NCBI GenBank assembly: GCA_963817025.1
Contig: CAWFML010000004.1
Coordinates: forward strand, 682,001 to 746,000
DNA: 64,000 nucleotides
From: JACMLC01 sp963817025
Lineage (GTDB): Bacteria; Acidobacteriota; Blastocatellia; Pyrinomonadales; Pyrinomonadaceae
Direction of reading: 5' to 3'
Positions 33,783-42,176 of the stretch are shown here, piece after piece (position 1 is the stretch's first letter; every line of letters starts with the position of its first letter). The notes below the pieces were generated by a model. It searched no databases, was not told where the DNA came from, and saw nothing but the letters and a program-made list of their open reading frames with translations. The position numbers and the translations under genes were made by a program.

Positions 33783-34781
33783 TCATTCGCGGCGCGCGGG
33801 CAAAGCATCCATGCTCTCTGTCTGGGCGAGCGAGGGGCGATAGGCGCAGACGCGATTGCGCCCGCTGCGTTTGGCGCGATAGAGAGCCGTGTCGGCCAGT
33901 TCTATCAATTCGATTGGGTCGCGCGCGTCGTCTGGAAAGGCCGCGACTCCGATGCTGATGGTGATGCGATGCTTGCGCAGGTCGCCTGTTGAATTATGCC
34001 GTGTAGTAGTGAAAGCATATTGCTCGACGGCTGTGCGGACGCGCTCGGCTGCGACGAGTCCCTGCGCGATGTCTGCGTCGAGCATGAAGGCCGCGAACTC
34101 TTCTCCGCCGAAGCGAGCCGCCACATCGCCCGCACGCAGGGCGCGCGTGATGCATGTGCCGACCTCTTCGAGCGTCTGGCTGCCGGTCATGTGTCCGTAG
34201 GTATCATTGACCGTTTTGAAATGGTCTATGTCCATCATCAGCACGCAGAAGGGGCGCGCTTCGAATTCTGCGCGTGCGGCTTCGCGGCGCAACTCTGAAA
34301 AGAAAGACTTGCTGGTCAACAGGCCCGTCAACTCATCATGAACCAGCAAGCGATGTATCTGTCTTTGAAACTCGCGGTCAATCTCGTCCAGCAAGTCAAA
34401 GCGCATCAGGTGCTCGCCGATGACGAGCTTGTCCCCGTCCTGCAAAAAAGCATCTGCGACGAGTTGGCCGTTGACGCTTGTGCCGTTGGTCGAGCCTAAG
34501 TCTGTGATGCGATAGCGCACCTGCCCGGTCGCAGGGTCACGCTCGGTGGTGATGCGCGCATGGAGGCGCGAGGCGCGTGCATCATTGACGCGCACATCCG
34601 CTTCGAGCGCGCGGCCTAAGATAACCTCGTCGCGCTCCAACGGAATCGGCACGGCCAGCAACTCGCCGCGCAGAAAGACCAGCGCGGGCCGCCGCTCGCG
34701 CGCGATGACGGCAGTCTCCAATGTCTTCTGCTCATGAAGCAGCGTTTCCATCGGCACATCTTTGTCTGAGTCTTCGCTCAA
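33783..34781 (-). CDS. FHA-GGDEF diguanylate cyclase
   Basis: A 332-residue protein. An N-terminal FHA domain (DEVILGRALEADVRVND, ASRLHARI and DLGSTNGTSVNG) would bind phosphothreonine peptides. A GGDEF domain follows, with GGEEF near residue 225 at the active site and RAGD five residues before it, so the inhibitory I-site appears intact (product feedback by c-di-GMP). The domain should make cyclic di-GMP from two GTP. The FHA link suggests control by a Ser/Thr kinase, none of which is seen nearby. Its location next to the Pil-type genes is consistent with surface-motility regulation, but that is inference. Confidence 0.93.
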   Translation of the reverse strand: MSEDSDKDVPMETLLHEQKTLETAVIARERRPALVFLRGELLAVPIPLERDEVILGRALEADVRVNDARASRLHARITTERDPATGQVRYRITDLGSTNGTSVNGQLVADAFLQDGDKLVIGEHLMRFDLLDEIDREFQRQIHRLLVHDELTGLLTSKSFFSELRREAARAEFEARPFCVLMMDIDHFKTVNDTYGHMTGSQTLEEVGTCITRALRAGDVAARFGGEEFAAFMLDADIAQGLVAAERVRTAVEQYAFTTTRHNSTGDLRKHRITISIGVAAFPDDARDPIELIELADTALYRAKRSGRNRVCAYRPSLAQTESMDALPARRE

Positions 34782-34949
34782 AGCCTCTTTACCTGAATTG
34801 AAGTTGGAGTGGCCGGGACTTAAAAACCGCTTTCGGTTTTACAGAAACTGCGCTGGCAACCCGGCTGACGCGGCTTATCTTAACGCGCTGGATAGCGCGG
34901 CGGCAATAATCTTGCGTCGGCGCGAGCGGGCGCGCATGGCAAGCGGCAA

Positions 34950-34979
34950 TTGCCTGTCACCTTCGGCGGCTTGTATAAT
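34950..34979 (+). promoter_or_regulatory. Candidate promoter of ribA
   Basis: TTGCCT (34950-34955), an 18-base spacer and a perfect TATAAT (34974-34979) on the plus strand. The predicted start of transcription near 34986 gives a leader of about 120 bases. No FMN-riboswitch signature was recognised in the leader. Confidence 0.5.
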
Positions 34980-34985
34980 CTTTTC

Positions 34986-35107
34986 ATAGACGGCTACAGC
35001 ATACGGAAGTGAACCACTTTGCTTCATCCGGACGTATTATTAGCCGGAAGGACAACGATGCTTTTCAGAGCAGTCTTGAGGAGAGAAGTATTTTGAAGGA
35101 AGAAGTC
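34986..35107 (+). other. Predicted ribA leader, no recognised riboswitch
   Basis: This untranslated stretch of about 120 bases starts at the predicted transcription start and holds a possible GTG start at 35009. It contains no match to the FMN element that controls riboflavin genes in many bacteria. No other structure stands out. Confidence 0.35.
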
Positions 35108-35737
35108 ATGACAGCCGCCTGTCCAAGCTCGCCGCACACATTATCGGTTGAGCGCGCGGCCCTTGCACGGCTGCCGACAGAGATCGGTGATTTTCAAATC
35201 GCAGCTTATCGCTCTTTGACGAGCGAAGAAACTTTTGTCGTCCTCTTCAAAGGAGAGTTGGAGGCCCACACGCCAACGCTCGTGCGGATTCATTCTCAGT
35301 GCCTGACGGGTGATGTCTTCGGCTCGACCAAATGCGATTGCGGGCAGCAGCTCAGGCGCGCGATGGAGATGATCGAAGAAGAAGGGCGCGGCGCAATCGT
35401 CTATCAACATCAGGAAGGGCGCGGCATCGGCATCATCAATAAGATTCGCGCCTACGCTTTGCAGGACGAGGGCGCGGATACTGTAGAGGCCAACGAGCGT
35501 CTGGGTCTCGCAGTTGACCTGCGCGAATACCGCCAGTGCGCGGAGGTGCTGTTCGATATGGGTTTGTGTCAGGTGCGCGTGTTGTCGAACAATCCTTTGA
35601 AGCTGCAAGCGCTGGAAGAGGCCGGACTTAAAATTGTCGAGCGCGTCTCAATCGAGGTCGAGCCGCCCGAATCAGCCGAAGGTTACATGCGTACGAAAAA
35701 AGAGAAGATGGGACATCTACTGAAATTTAATATCTAG
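35108..35737 (+). CDS. ribA: GTP cyclohydrolase II
   Basis: A 209-residue enzyme of the usual RibA length. The zinc site is C-x10-C-x-C (CLTGDVFGSTKCDC), the GTP-handling loop is HQEGRGIGIINKIRAYALQ, and SNNPLKLQALEEAG is also diagnostic. It opens GTP to give the first riboflavin precursor. The ATG at 35108 is preceded by GAAGGA at 7 bases, much better than the GTG at 35009, which would add 33 unlikely residues. It stands alone, not fused to DHBP synthase (RibB), and no other rib genes are visible, so the pathway is scattered. A bidirectional terminator follows at 35761. Confidence 0.95.
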   Translation: MTAACPSSPHTLSVERAALARLPTEIGDFQIAAYRSLTSEETFVVLFKGELEAHTPTLVRIHSQCLTGDVFGSTKCDCGQQLRRAMEMIEEEGRGAIVYQHQEGRGIGIINKIRAYALQDEGADTVEANERLGLAVDLREYRQCAEVLFDMGLCQVRVLSNNPLKLQALEEAGLKIVERVSIEVEPPESAEGYMRTKKEKMGHLLKFNI

Positions 35738-35760
35738 CCGTGAGCCGGCAGGTAAAGAAA

Positions 35761-35800
35761 AGGCCGCAAGGCGCTTCGCATCCGAAGCCCTTGCGGCCCT
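35761..35800. terminator. Bidirectional terminator between ribA and the TPR gene
   Basis: Left arm GGCCGCAAGGCGCTTCG and right arm CGAAGCCCTTGCGGCC pair almost perfectly with one bulged base and a 4-base CATC loop. TTTAAGTTTT follows on the plus strand and CCTTTTC on the minus strand. The two genes converge here. Confidence 0.85.
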
Positions 35801-35819
35801 TTAAGTTTTCGATTCGGAT

Positions 35820-36866
35820 TTAGCTCTTCTGGCGCAGCTCTTTGATTGTGCTGCGTATCTTTTCCGCGTCGGGAGCTTTCGGCATCAGCTTCACATATTT
35901 TTCTAAGGCATCGGCGGCCTGCCGTAAATCGCCTCTTCTCCAATAGAGACCGCCTAAGTATTTATGCGCCTGTGCCAGATGCTCGCCGCCGGGCAAGGCG
36001 ATGGCGCGCTGCAACTCTTTTTCCGCTTCGTCAAATCTATTGAACTTGAGCACGGTCATGCCCAGATACATGTGCGCGGTCGAGAGCTGCTCGTTTTTCG
36101 TCAAGACCTGACGCAATTCGAGTTCGGCCCGTTGAAACTCTCCGTTATTGAGCAGCGCGATGCCGAGGTTCAAGCGCGCATCCAGATCATCCGGTGAGAG
36201 TCTGACTGCCGAGGAGAGCGCCTCGATGGCCTTCCCCGGCTGCGAGAGCTTCAGATATTGCACGCCCAGTTCGCTGAGAGCCATCGGGAATTCAGGGTAG
36301 ATGGCAAGCGCGCCATTCAAAAGCTCGACAGCCTTTTTAGCGTCCCCTGTCTGTGCGAACTCAAGACCTTTCTCGTACAGTTCCACGGCCTTCCTGGGAA
36401 CATTGGCGAGCGCAGCGTTAATGACTCCGAGTTTTTCTCTGGCTTCGCGTTTGAGCTGCAAGTGAATCGGCACGGTGATGACGCGCGCGGTTTTGCGGCC
36501 TAACTGACTTCCGCCATCATCTATAAAAACGGATTCGCGGACGCTATCATAAAAATCGCTGGCTTCGATGACGACCGTGTAAGACCCGCCAACCAGATTT
36601 CTAAAGCTGAAAGTGCCGTAGGCATCTGCAAAGACCGTCAAGGTTCCGGTGTTCATGTTTTCCAGTCTGACTTTGACGGAGAGGTCTGTGCGTCGCCCCG
36701 AGGGAAAATAGAGACGACCCTGTATGGTGTGTTGGCCGCCAGTGCCTGTGTAATCCGTTCCGCCCTGCGCGTAGAACGAAGAGGCACTGAGCAGCAAAAG
36801 GAGCGCGCCGGTTATCAATCGAAGGAAGAAAAGATGAGCCGAAGCCCTGTCTGTCTGGAGCAACAT
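35820..36866 (-). CDS. Secreted TPR protein with carboxypeptidase-regulatory-like domain
   Basis: A 348-residue exported protein. The signal segment is LITGALLLLLSASSFYAQ, followed by a beta-sandwich resembling the carboxypeptidase regulatory/PEGA fold (residues about 45-125, with AYGTFSFRNLVGGSYTVVIEA). Then come at least five TPR-type repeats (AVELLNGALAIYPEFPMALS, AIEALSSAVRLSPDDLDARL, AEKELQRAIALPGGEHLAQA). TPR proteins assemble complexes; here a role in envelope or substrate binding is plausible but unproven. It lies between the ribA terminator and the receptor terminator and looks monocistronic. Confidence 0.82.
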   Translation of the reverse strand: MLLQTDRASAHLFFLRLITGALLLLLSASSFYAQGGTDYTGTGGQHTIQGRLYFPSGRRTDLSVKVRLENMNTGTLTVFADAYGTFSFRNLVGGSYTVVIEASDFYDSVRESVFIDDGGSQLGRKTARVITVPIHLQLKREAREKLGVINAALANVPRKAVELYEKGLEFAQTGDAKKAVELLNGALAIYPEFPMALSELGVQYLKLSQPGKAIEALSSAVRLSPDDLDARLNLGIALLNNGEFQRAELELRQVLTKNEQLSTAHMYLGMTVLKFNRFDEAEKELQRAIALPGGEHLAQAHKYLGGLYWRRGDLRQAADALEKYVKLMPKAPDAEKIRSTIKELRQKS

Positions 36867-36951
36867 TTGGAAGACTCCTTTCTTAAAAGCGGAAAGGTCG
36901 AGATGGAATTCTCGATAAAATGTTTGGTGGTTGTGGCAGATGGAATACTAC

Positions 36952-36996
36952 TAAAAAGAACGGGAGAAGCGCAATTGTTTCTTGCGCTTCTCCCGG
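36952..36996 (-). terminator. Intrinsic terminator after the first OAR receptor gene
   Basis: On the minus strand a perfect 14-base stem (arms 36961-36974 and 36982-36995, CGGGAGAAGCGCAA and its complement) has a 7-base loop and is followed by TTCTTTTT. It lies about 56 bases downstream of the receptor stop. Confidence 0.9.
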
Positions 36997-37051
36997 TTTA
37001 AGGCTGTCACGGGCCGGTGAATGAATCACGCGGCCCGTGGAAGCAAGGTGC

Positions 37052-40000
37052 TTAGAACTGGAACTTGACGCCCAGACGAAGCGCTGTCGGGAACTGGAAG
37101 ACCTGTCCGGTTCCGAAGAACGGATTCAGGAAGCGGCCTTCGCCTGCGCCCGGAATACCATTGCTGAGACGCACCGTTTTGTCCACCTGGATCGCACGCT
37201 GCGTATTGGTCACGTTGAACCAGTCAAGCTGCAAGCGCAACTGTTTGTTCTCGCCAAGCGCGATCGGATAATAGAATCCGAGGTCGAGCTGGTGAGTGGT
37301 CGGGGTGCGATTGCTGCCTGCGCGGATTCCGCCCGGAGCGTCGGCGGGCAAGAGCGCCGTGCCACGCGGCACGCCGAAGCCTTCGTTTTCGCCATACACC
37401 GGATGCGGAACCAGCGAGTCGAACGGCGTACCGGACTGCATGTAGAAGTTACCTGAAACCAGGAGTCTCCACGGGGTCTGGTAGCTGCCATTGAACTTGA
37501 ACTGGTGCGGACGATCATTGGGCAGACGGCCATAGGTGTTGCCCAGGAGGCCCGGCAGGTCGAACAAGCTGGTGATGTTCGGGTCAGACTGTCCGTTGTC
37601 GTTGCGGAACAAGCCTTCGTAGTTACCAATCAGGCTGGAGAACACGTAAGAAGCGATGAACTGATAGTTGTTCGAGAAACGCTTCGTGGCCGTGAACTCA
37701 AGCGCGCGATAGTAACGACGGGCGCGTCCGAAACACTGCGGAGCGATGTCGTCAGTCGGATCAAGCGGCGTGTTGAACACATCGCCACCGGCACAAGCTC
37801 TACGTTCGGTCAGGCTCTCGCCCGGGTTGAACAGGAAGTAGGTCGTGCCATCGTCGAACGAACCGTCTTCGATGACCGAACCCTGATTGCGATAGATGCC
37901 ACGGAATCCGAGCGCCAAATCCTGTACGACTTCGTACTCCAGACCGGCAGTGATTTCGTTGACCGTCTGCGGTCTGATGTCGTAATCAATCGGCGTCGCC
38001 TCGCAACCGAGACAGCCGAGTCCTGAGGCGAAACCGGCCAGAATGGTCGAGCCGTTCGGCGCGTTCAACTGGCTGGCATTGATGTTTCTGTCCTGCTGAA
38101 TATCATCGCCGCCAGCGCGGACGTTGATGTCGAGCGGGATCGGGGTTTCAAGGTAACGCGCATAGTTGGCAAACACCTTGCCTCTGCCTTTACCTGTGAA
38201 ATCCCAAATGATGCCAGCGCGCGGCTGGATGTTGCGCCCAAACTTGTTGAGCTTGATATAGGTCGAGTCAGTGCCTTTGGCCGTCTGGAAATCCCAGCGC
38301 AAGCCGCCGTTGATCTGCACGTTTCTCGTGATTTTGAAGTCGTCCTGAATATAGAAGCTCTGGACGCTGGTCGAAGTATTGCCGTCGCCAGTGTTCAGGA
38401 AGAAGTCACGAGCACGAACCGAGTTGAGAACCAGAATCGGGTTGACCGTCAACTGCACGTCGGTCAATGCCGCGTTCGTCGCCACTGTCGTAATGCCCGC
38501 CGGGCCTTGACCCGCGGCCACGATAGCCGCCAGACGATTTGTTAAAGCAGCCACCGGGCACTGCACTGTGGTCGCGCTGACTGCCGAGCAAACGCCGAAG
38601 CGGTTGGTCACGCGGACGCCGCCCGGGAACGAGGTTGACGGGAAAGGAGCACCCGTCTCTTCGCCAGCCGGATCAAGGAAAGCTCCGGCAGGGCCGCTCG
38701 AAGTCGTCAGGATTGAGTAGATGTTATTGTTGTACTCAAATCCGTACTTGAACGTGTGCTTGCCCCAGAGGTTCTGGAACTTGGCAGCAAATTCCCAGCG
38801 ATCACGATCCTGGAAAGAGACCAGACCGAATCCCTGACGGACGAAGTTGCGCTCCAAAGCGCCGCCGCGACCATCAACGAATGCGTTACGCAAGCCGCCG
38901 GTCACGACAGTTGTGTTCGTCACCGGAAGGATGCCGTTGTTGCGACGAATCGCGAACAGGTCGGTCACCTGCGCCTGAGCACCGGAGGAGTTGCCGTCAC
39001 CCGGATAGGTGTTGGCGCGCTGGAAGTGGAGACCGAAGAGGAACTCACCGATCCAGTTCGGGGTGATTGACGAGTTGAGACGCGCTGCGTAGTTATGTCC
39101 GCCCGTCTCGATGATGCCACGGAAGCTGTTCGGGTCAGTACCGAAACCGTTATCCGGGACTCTCGCGTTAACACGGAAGAGGAACCCTTCCTGCTTGGTG
39201 AAATCACCAAAGGTGGAGAGGTTCAGCGAGTTCGCTCCGTTGATCTGCCACGTCAGTTTGCCTGCGTAGAACGGAGTCGTAATTTTATTATCAACTTCCT
39301 GAAGGAAGGTCTGCGTCAAGAAGCTGTTCTCACGACGCTGGGGATTGAAGGCGGCGAAGAAGGTCAGCTTGTCTTTGACAATCGGGCCGCCGATGTCGAA
39401 GCCCGCGTCGATTTCAGAGAAGCCGCTCGCAGCCGCGCCCGTGAAGGGGAAATTCTTGACCTCACGAACCAGACCTTTGGTCGTGAAGTAGCCAAACGCA
39501 TCACCGTGAAACTCGTTGGTGCCGCTCTTGGTAATGACGTTGAAGATACCGCCGGTCGCTTTGCCGTATTCGGCTCCGAACGCGCCGGTCTTGATTTCAA
39601 CTTCCTGCACAAACTCGAACGGAAGGTTCGCGCCCGAACCGCCAAAGGCAGGGTCGGTCGCATTCACACCATCGAGAATGTAGTTATTTTCCGGACCGGA
39701 TGAGCCGCCGACCGAAGGATCACGGTCACGACCTGACGCATCGCGCAGGCCGGAACGGGTCGCAGTCGGAGCAATCGTGTACAGCGATTGCACTGTACGT
39801 CCGGTGGGGAAATTAGAGAACTGCTCGGTCGAAACGTTCGAGCCGGTGGTGTTGTTGGTCGTGTCAACCGTTGCGCCGGAGCTGGCCGTTACATCAATGG
39901 TAACAGCCGTGCCCTTCGCTTGGAGCGTCGCGGTGACGTTCGAGGTGGATGACAAATTGACCTCAACGTTGGCCTGCTCAAATTTGGCGAAACCGCCGGA

Positions 40001-40264
40001 CTCTTCAATCGTGACAGTATATCTGCCCGGAGGAAGACTCACGATACGGTAACGGCCTTCGCTATCGGTCGTGGCCGACTGCGTGCCGAGCAGGTTCGGG
40101 CTGGTGACCGTCACGGTCACGCCCGGCACTGCTGCGCCGTTTGCGTCCACAACCACACCTTCGATATTGCCGGTCGTAGACGTCTGCGCCATCACGCTAG
40201 TAGCAAAAAGCGAGAGGCAGAGGGTTAACACTGCCATGGCGAAGACTCGCATGTTGATTTTCAT
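37052..40264 (-). CDS. OAR-type TonB-dependent receptor with carboxypeptidase-regulatory domain
   Basis: A 1070-residue outer-membrane protein. The signal peptide is VFAMAVLTLCLSLFATSVMA, followed by a carboxypeptidase-regulatory-like domain (GNIEGVVVDANGAAVPGVTV, SLPPGRYTVTIEESGG), a plug domain (NNYILDGVNATDPAFGGSG, YGKATGGIFNVITKSGTN) and a long beta-barrel ending in LGVKFQF with terminal Phe, as expected for BAM-dependent insertion. This OAR-like architecture is very common in Acidobacteriota and imports large or polymeric ligands. There is no neighbouring SusD, and the substrate is unknown. A terminator follows at 36952. Confidence 0.93.
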   Translation of the reverse strand: MKINMRVFAMAVLTLCLSLFATSVMAQTSTTGNIEGVVVDANGAAVPGVTVTVTSPNLLGTQSATTDSEGRYRIVSLPPGRYTVTIEESGGFAKFEQANVEVNLSSTSNVTATLQAKGTAVTIDVTASSGATVDTTNNTTGSNVSTEQFSNFPTGRTVQSLYTIAPTATRSGLRDASGRDRDPSVGGSSGPENNYILDGVNATDPAFGGSGANLPFEFVQEVEIKTGAFGAEYGKATGGIFNVITKSGTNEFHGDAFGYFTTKGLVREVKNFPFTGAAASGFSEIDAGFDIGGPIVKDKLTFFAAFNPQRRENSFLTQTFLQEVDNKITTPFYAGKLTWQINGANSLNLSTFGDFTKQEGFLFRVNARVPDNGFGTDPNSFRGIIETGGHNYAARLNSSITPNWIGEFLFGLHFQRANTYPGDGNSSGAQAQVTDLFAIRRNNGILPVTNTTVVTGGLRNAFVDGRGGALERNFVRQGFGLVSFQDRDRWEFAAKFQNLWGKHTFKYGFEYNNNIYSILTTSSGPAGAFLDPAGEETGAPFPSTSFPGGVRVTNRFGVCSAVSATTVQCPVAALTNRLAAIVAAGQGPAGITTVATNAALTDVQLTVNPILVLNSVRARDFFLNTGDGNTSTSVQSFYIQDDFKITRNVQINGGLRWDFQTAKGTDSTYIKLNKFGRNIQPRAGIIWDFTGKGRGKVFANYARYLETPIPLDINVRAGGDDIQQDRNINASQLNAPNGSTILAGFASGLGCLGCEATPIDYDIRPQTVNEITAGLEYEVVQDLALGFRGIYRNQGSVIEDGSFDDGTTYFLFNPGESLTERRACAGGDVFNTPLDPTDDIAPQCFGRARRYYRALEFTATKRFSNNYQFIASYVFSSLIGNYEGLFRNDNGQSDPNITSLFDLPGLLGNTYGRLPNDRPHQFKFNGSYQTPWRLLVSGNFYMQSGTPFDSLVPHPVYGENEGFGVPRGTALLPADAPGGIRAGSNRTPTTHQLDLGFYYPIALGENKQLRLQLDWFNVTNTQRAIQVDKTVRLSNGIPGAGEGRFLNPFFGTGQVFQFPTALRLGVKFQF

Positions 40265-40598
40265 GCTTTCTATTCCTTTCTTTTGACTATAACTTCAGAT
40301 GCCGATATGCCGCTTCTAAATTGAGGAACCCCTTTTTCTGCTGGCCCCTCTGACCTCAATTCAGGCCCACGGCACGTGGTTTAATGAGAACTGTGAAAAA
40401 CACATAATATCTCGCGTTAACTTATAGCAACTATTATGCCTTTTACCCGAATTCAGGAAATTTCCATGCGGCACATAGATTTAGCCAGAATCGCCGACCG
40501 GCGGAAGTGGCCCGCAAAATCCAAAAAAATGGTCACAATCCAGAAATCACAACGCCTCCAGCCCGCCTGCATTCCTTAAAAGAGCCGAACTACAAATC
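40265..40598. other. Upstream region of the OAR receptor gene
   Basis: The gap of about 330 bases to the repeat is non-coding in my reading. On the minus strand it holds a good ribosome-binding site (AAAGGAAT) just before the receptor start and AT-rich segments near 40400-40450 that may be the promoter. No clear -35/-10 pair was found. Confidence 0.35.
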
Positions 40599-40686
40599 AG
40601 CCACAGAGACACAGAGGCACAGAGATAAAACAGAAAGGTTGATTTAGCATTTCGTTCAGCTTCCGGTTCTGTGTGTCTCTGTGGCT
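40599..40686. repeat. Palindromic intergenic repeat, ACAGAGAC family, copy 2
   Basis: The arms AGCCACAGAGACACA (40599-40613) and TGTGTCTCTGTGGCT (40672-40686) are exact complements, continued imperfectly inward. It lies between the divergent receptor gene and the HD-domain gene. Same family as 2392-2493. Confidence 0.85.
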
Positions 40687-40746
40687 AGTAAAAGATGCTA
40701 GAATCTTTCTGTATACCGATGATGCTGTAGAAAGTTTGAGACGCGC

Positions 40747-42066
40747 GTGCCAGAGAGAATTTACCGCGACCCTGTTCACAATATTATCCGCCTGCGGACG
40801 GACACGGCTGAAGGACAGTTGATGGTGCGTCTGATTGACGCGCCGGAATTTCAACGCCTGCGCCGCATCAAGCAGCTCGGACTTGCGCTCTATACATATC
40901 AGGGCGCAGAGCATTCGCGCTTTACGCATTCACTGGGCGTGCTTCACTTAATGACGCGCGTGCTCGACCGCTTGGGAGAGCATTACAAAATCTCCGAGGC
41001 TGATCGCGCGGCGGCGCGTGCCGCAGCCCTTTTGCATGATATCGGGCATGGCTCTTTCTCGCATGTCATGGAAAAGGTTTTAGGGTTTCATCATGAAGCA
41101 TGGACTGTGCGCGCTGTGCTTTCAGAGGAGACGGAGATCGGGCGCGTGCTCAGGTCTTACTCCGCAGAATTGCCGCATCGCGTGGCCTCTATCATCGAGG
41201 GCAAGTTTCAGCCGGCGGCTCTGGGCCAGCTCGTCTCATCGCAGCTCGACGTAGACCGGATGGATTATCTCCTGCGCGATTCATTGATGACCGGGGCGAA
41301 GTACGGCATCTACGATCTCGAATGGATTATCAACGCGCTGCAAATTGATGAAGAGGGCGACCGCATCTATGTCGCCGCGCGCGGACTCTATGCGGTCGAG
41401 GAATATTTGCAGGCTCGCTACTACATGTTCAGGCAGGTCTACTTTCATCGCACGCTGCGCTCTGCCGAAGCCGTGCTGCGCTCTGTGCTCAGACGCGCGC
41501 TCAAACTTCTGGAAGCGGGCGAAGAGGTCTGGTGCGCGCCCGGCACGGCCTTTGAGAAAGTCCTGCGCCGCGCGCCGCTCTCACTCAAAGAGCACTTGGA
41601 GATGGACGACTCCGATGTGCTCTTTCACGTCAAGCAATGGCAGAACAGCAAGGATTCCATCCTCAGCGATTTGAGCCATCGCTTTATCGGTCGTCGTCTT
41701 TTCAAAGCCATTGATCTGGACATGCCCGAAGCCGAACGCGCAAATTTTCTCGCAGAGGCGCGCACGGCCATCGAGAACGCGGGCTTTGCTCCCGAATATT
41801 ATTTCATAGAAGACTACGCGGGCGATGTTCCGTATTACAACTATTACACGGCGCAGGGCGCAGCCGAGCCGAAGGCGCGCATCTATGTCGAAGACGGCTA
41901 CGCGCGCCCGCGCATACGCGAGATCAGCGAGGTCAGCGAAGCCGTGCGCGGACTCCAGCGCGGCTATGAATTACACCGCATCTGCTTTCCGCCCGAAGGC
42001 AAAGAAGAGGTTTACAGGCTCTATCACAAAGCATCGCCGCAGGCGGCGGCTCTGTCCGGCGACTAA
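40747..42066 (+). CDS. HD-domain phosphohydrolase (dNTPase/SAMHD1-like)
   Basis: A 439-residue protein of the COG1078 type. The N-terminus RIYRDPVHNIIRL is followed by HSRFTHSLGVLHL, the HD motif LLHDIGHGSFSH near residue 97, and the characteristic DVDRMDYLLRDS segment, which complete a metal-dependent hydrolase site. Related enzymes hydrolyse deoxynucleoside triphosphates or phosphodiesters. The start is a GTG at 40747, and no obvious Shine-Dalgarno is visible. No operon partner is clear; the next gene starts about 110 bases later. The substrate is not predictable from sequence. Confidence 0.9.
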   Translation: MPERIYRDPVHNIIRLRTDTAEGQLMVRLIDAPEFQRLRRIKQLGLALYTYQGAEHSRFTHSLGVLHLMTRVLDRLGEHYKISEADRAAARAAALLHDIGHGSFSHVMEKVLGFHHEAWTVRAVLSEETEIGRVLRSYSAELPHRVASIIEGKFQPAALGQLVSSQLDVDRMDYLLRDSLMTGAKYGIYDLEWIINALQIDEEGDRIYVAARGLYAVEEYLQARYYMFRQVYFHRTLRSAEAVLRSVLRRALKLLEAGEEVWCAPGTAFEKVLRRAPLSLKEHLEMDDSDVLFHVKQWQNSKDSILSDLSHRFIGRRLFKAIDLDMPEAERANFLAEARTAIENAGFAPEYYFIEDYAGDVPYYNYYTAQGAAEPKARIYVEDGYARPRIREISEVSEAVRGLQRGYELHRICFPPEGKEEVYRLYHKASPQAAALSGD

Positions 42067-42176
42067 TAAAATTCGGCATACGAAATATTAAGACGGAACA
42101 TCGTAGACACGGCGACGCGCATCTCAAGCGCGCAGACTCCTGCATATCTGAAAGCTTGATTCGTTGCACTGAACAG

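Noticed and set aside
34986..35107. FMN riboswitch upstream of ribA
   Set aside because: None of the conserved FMN-element segments could be found in the leader.
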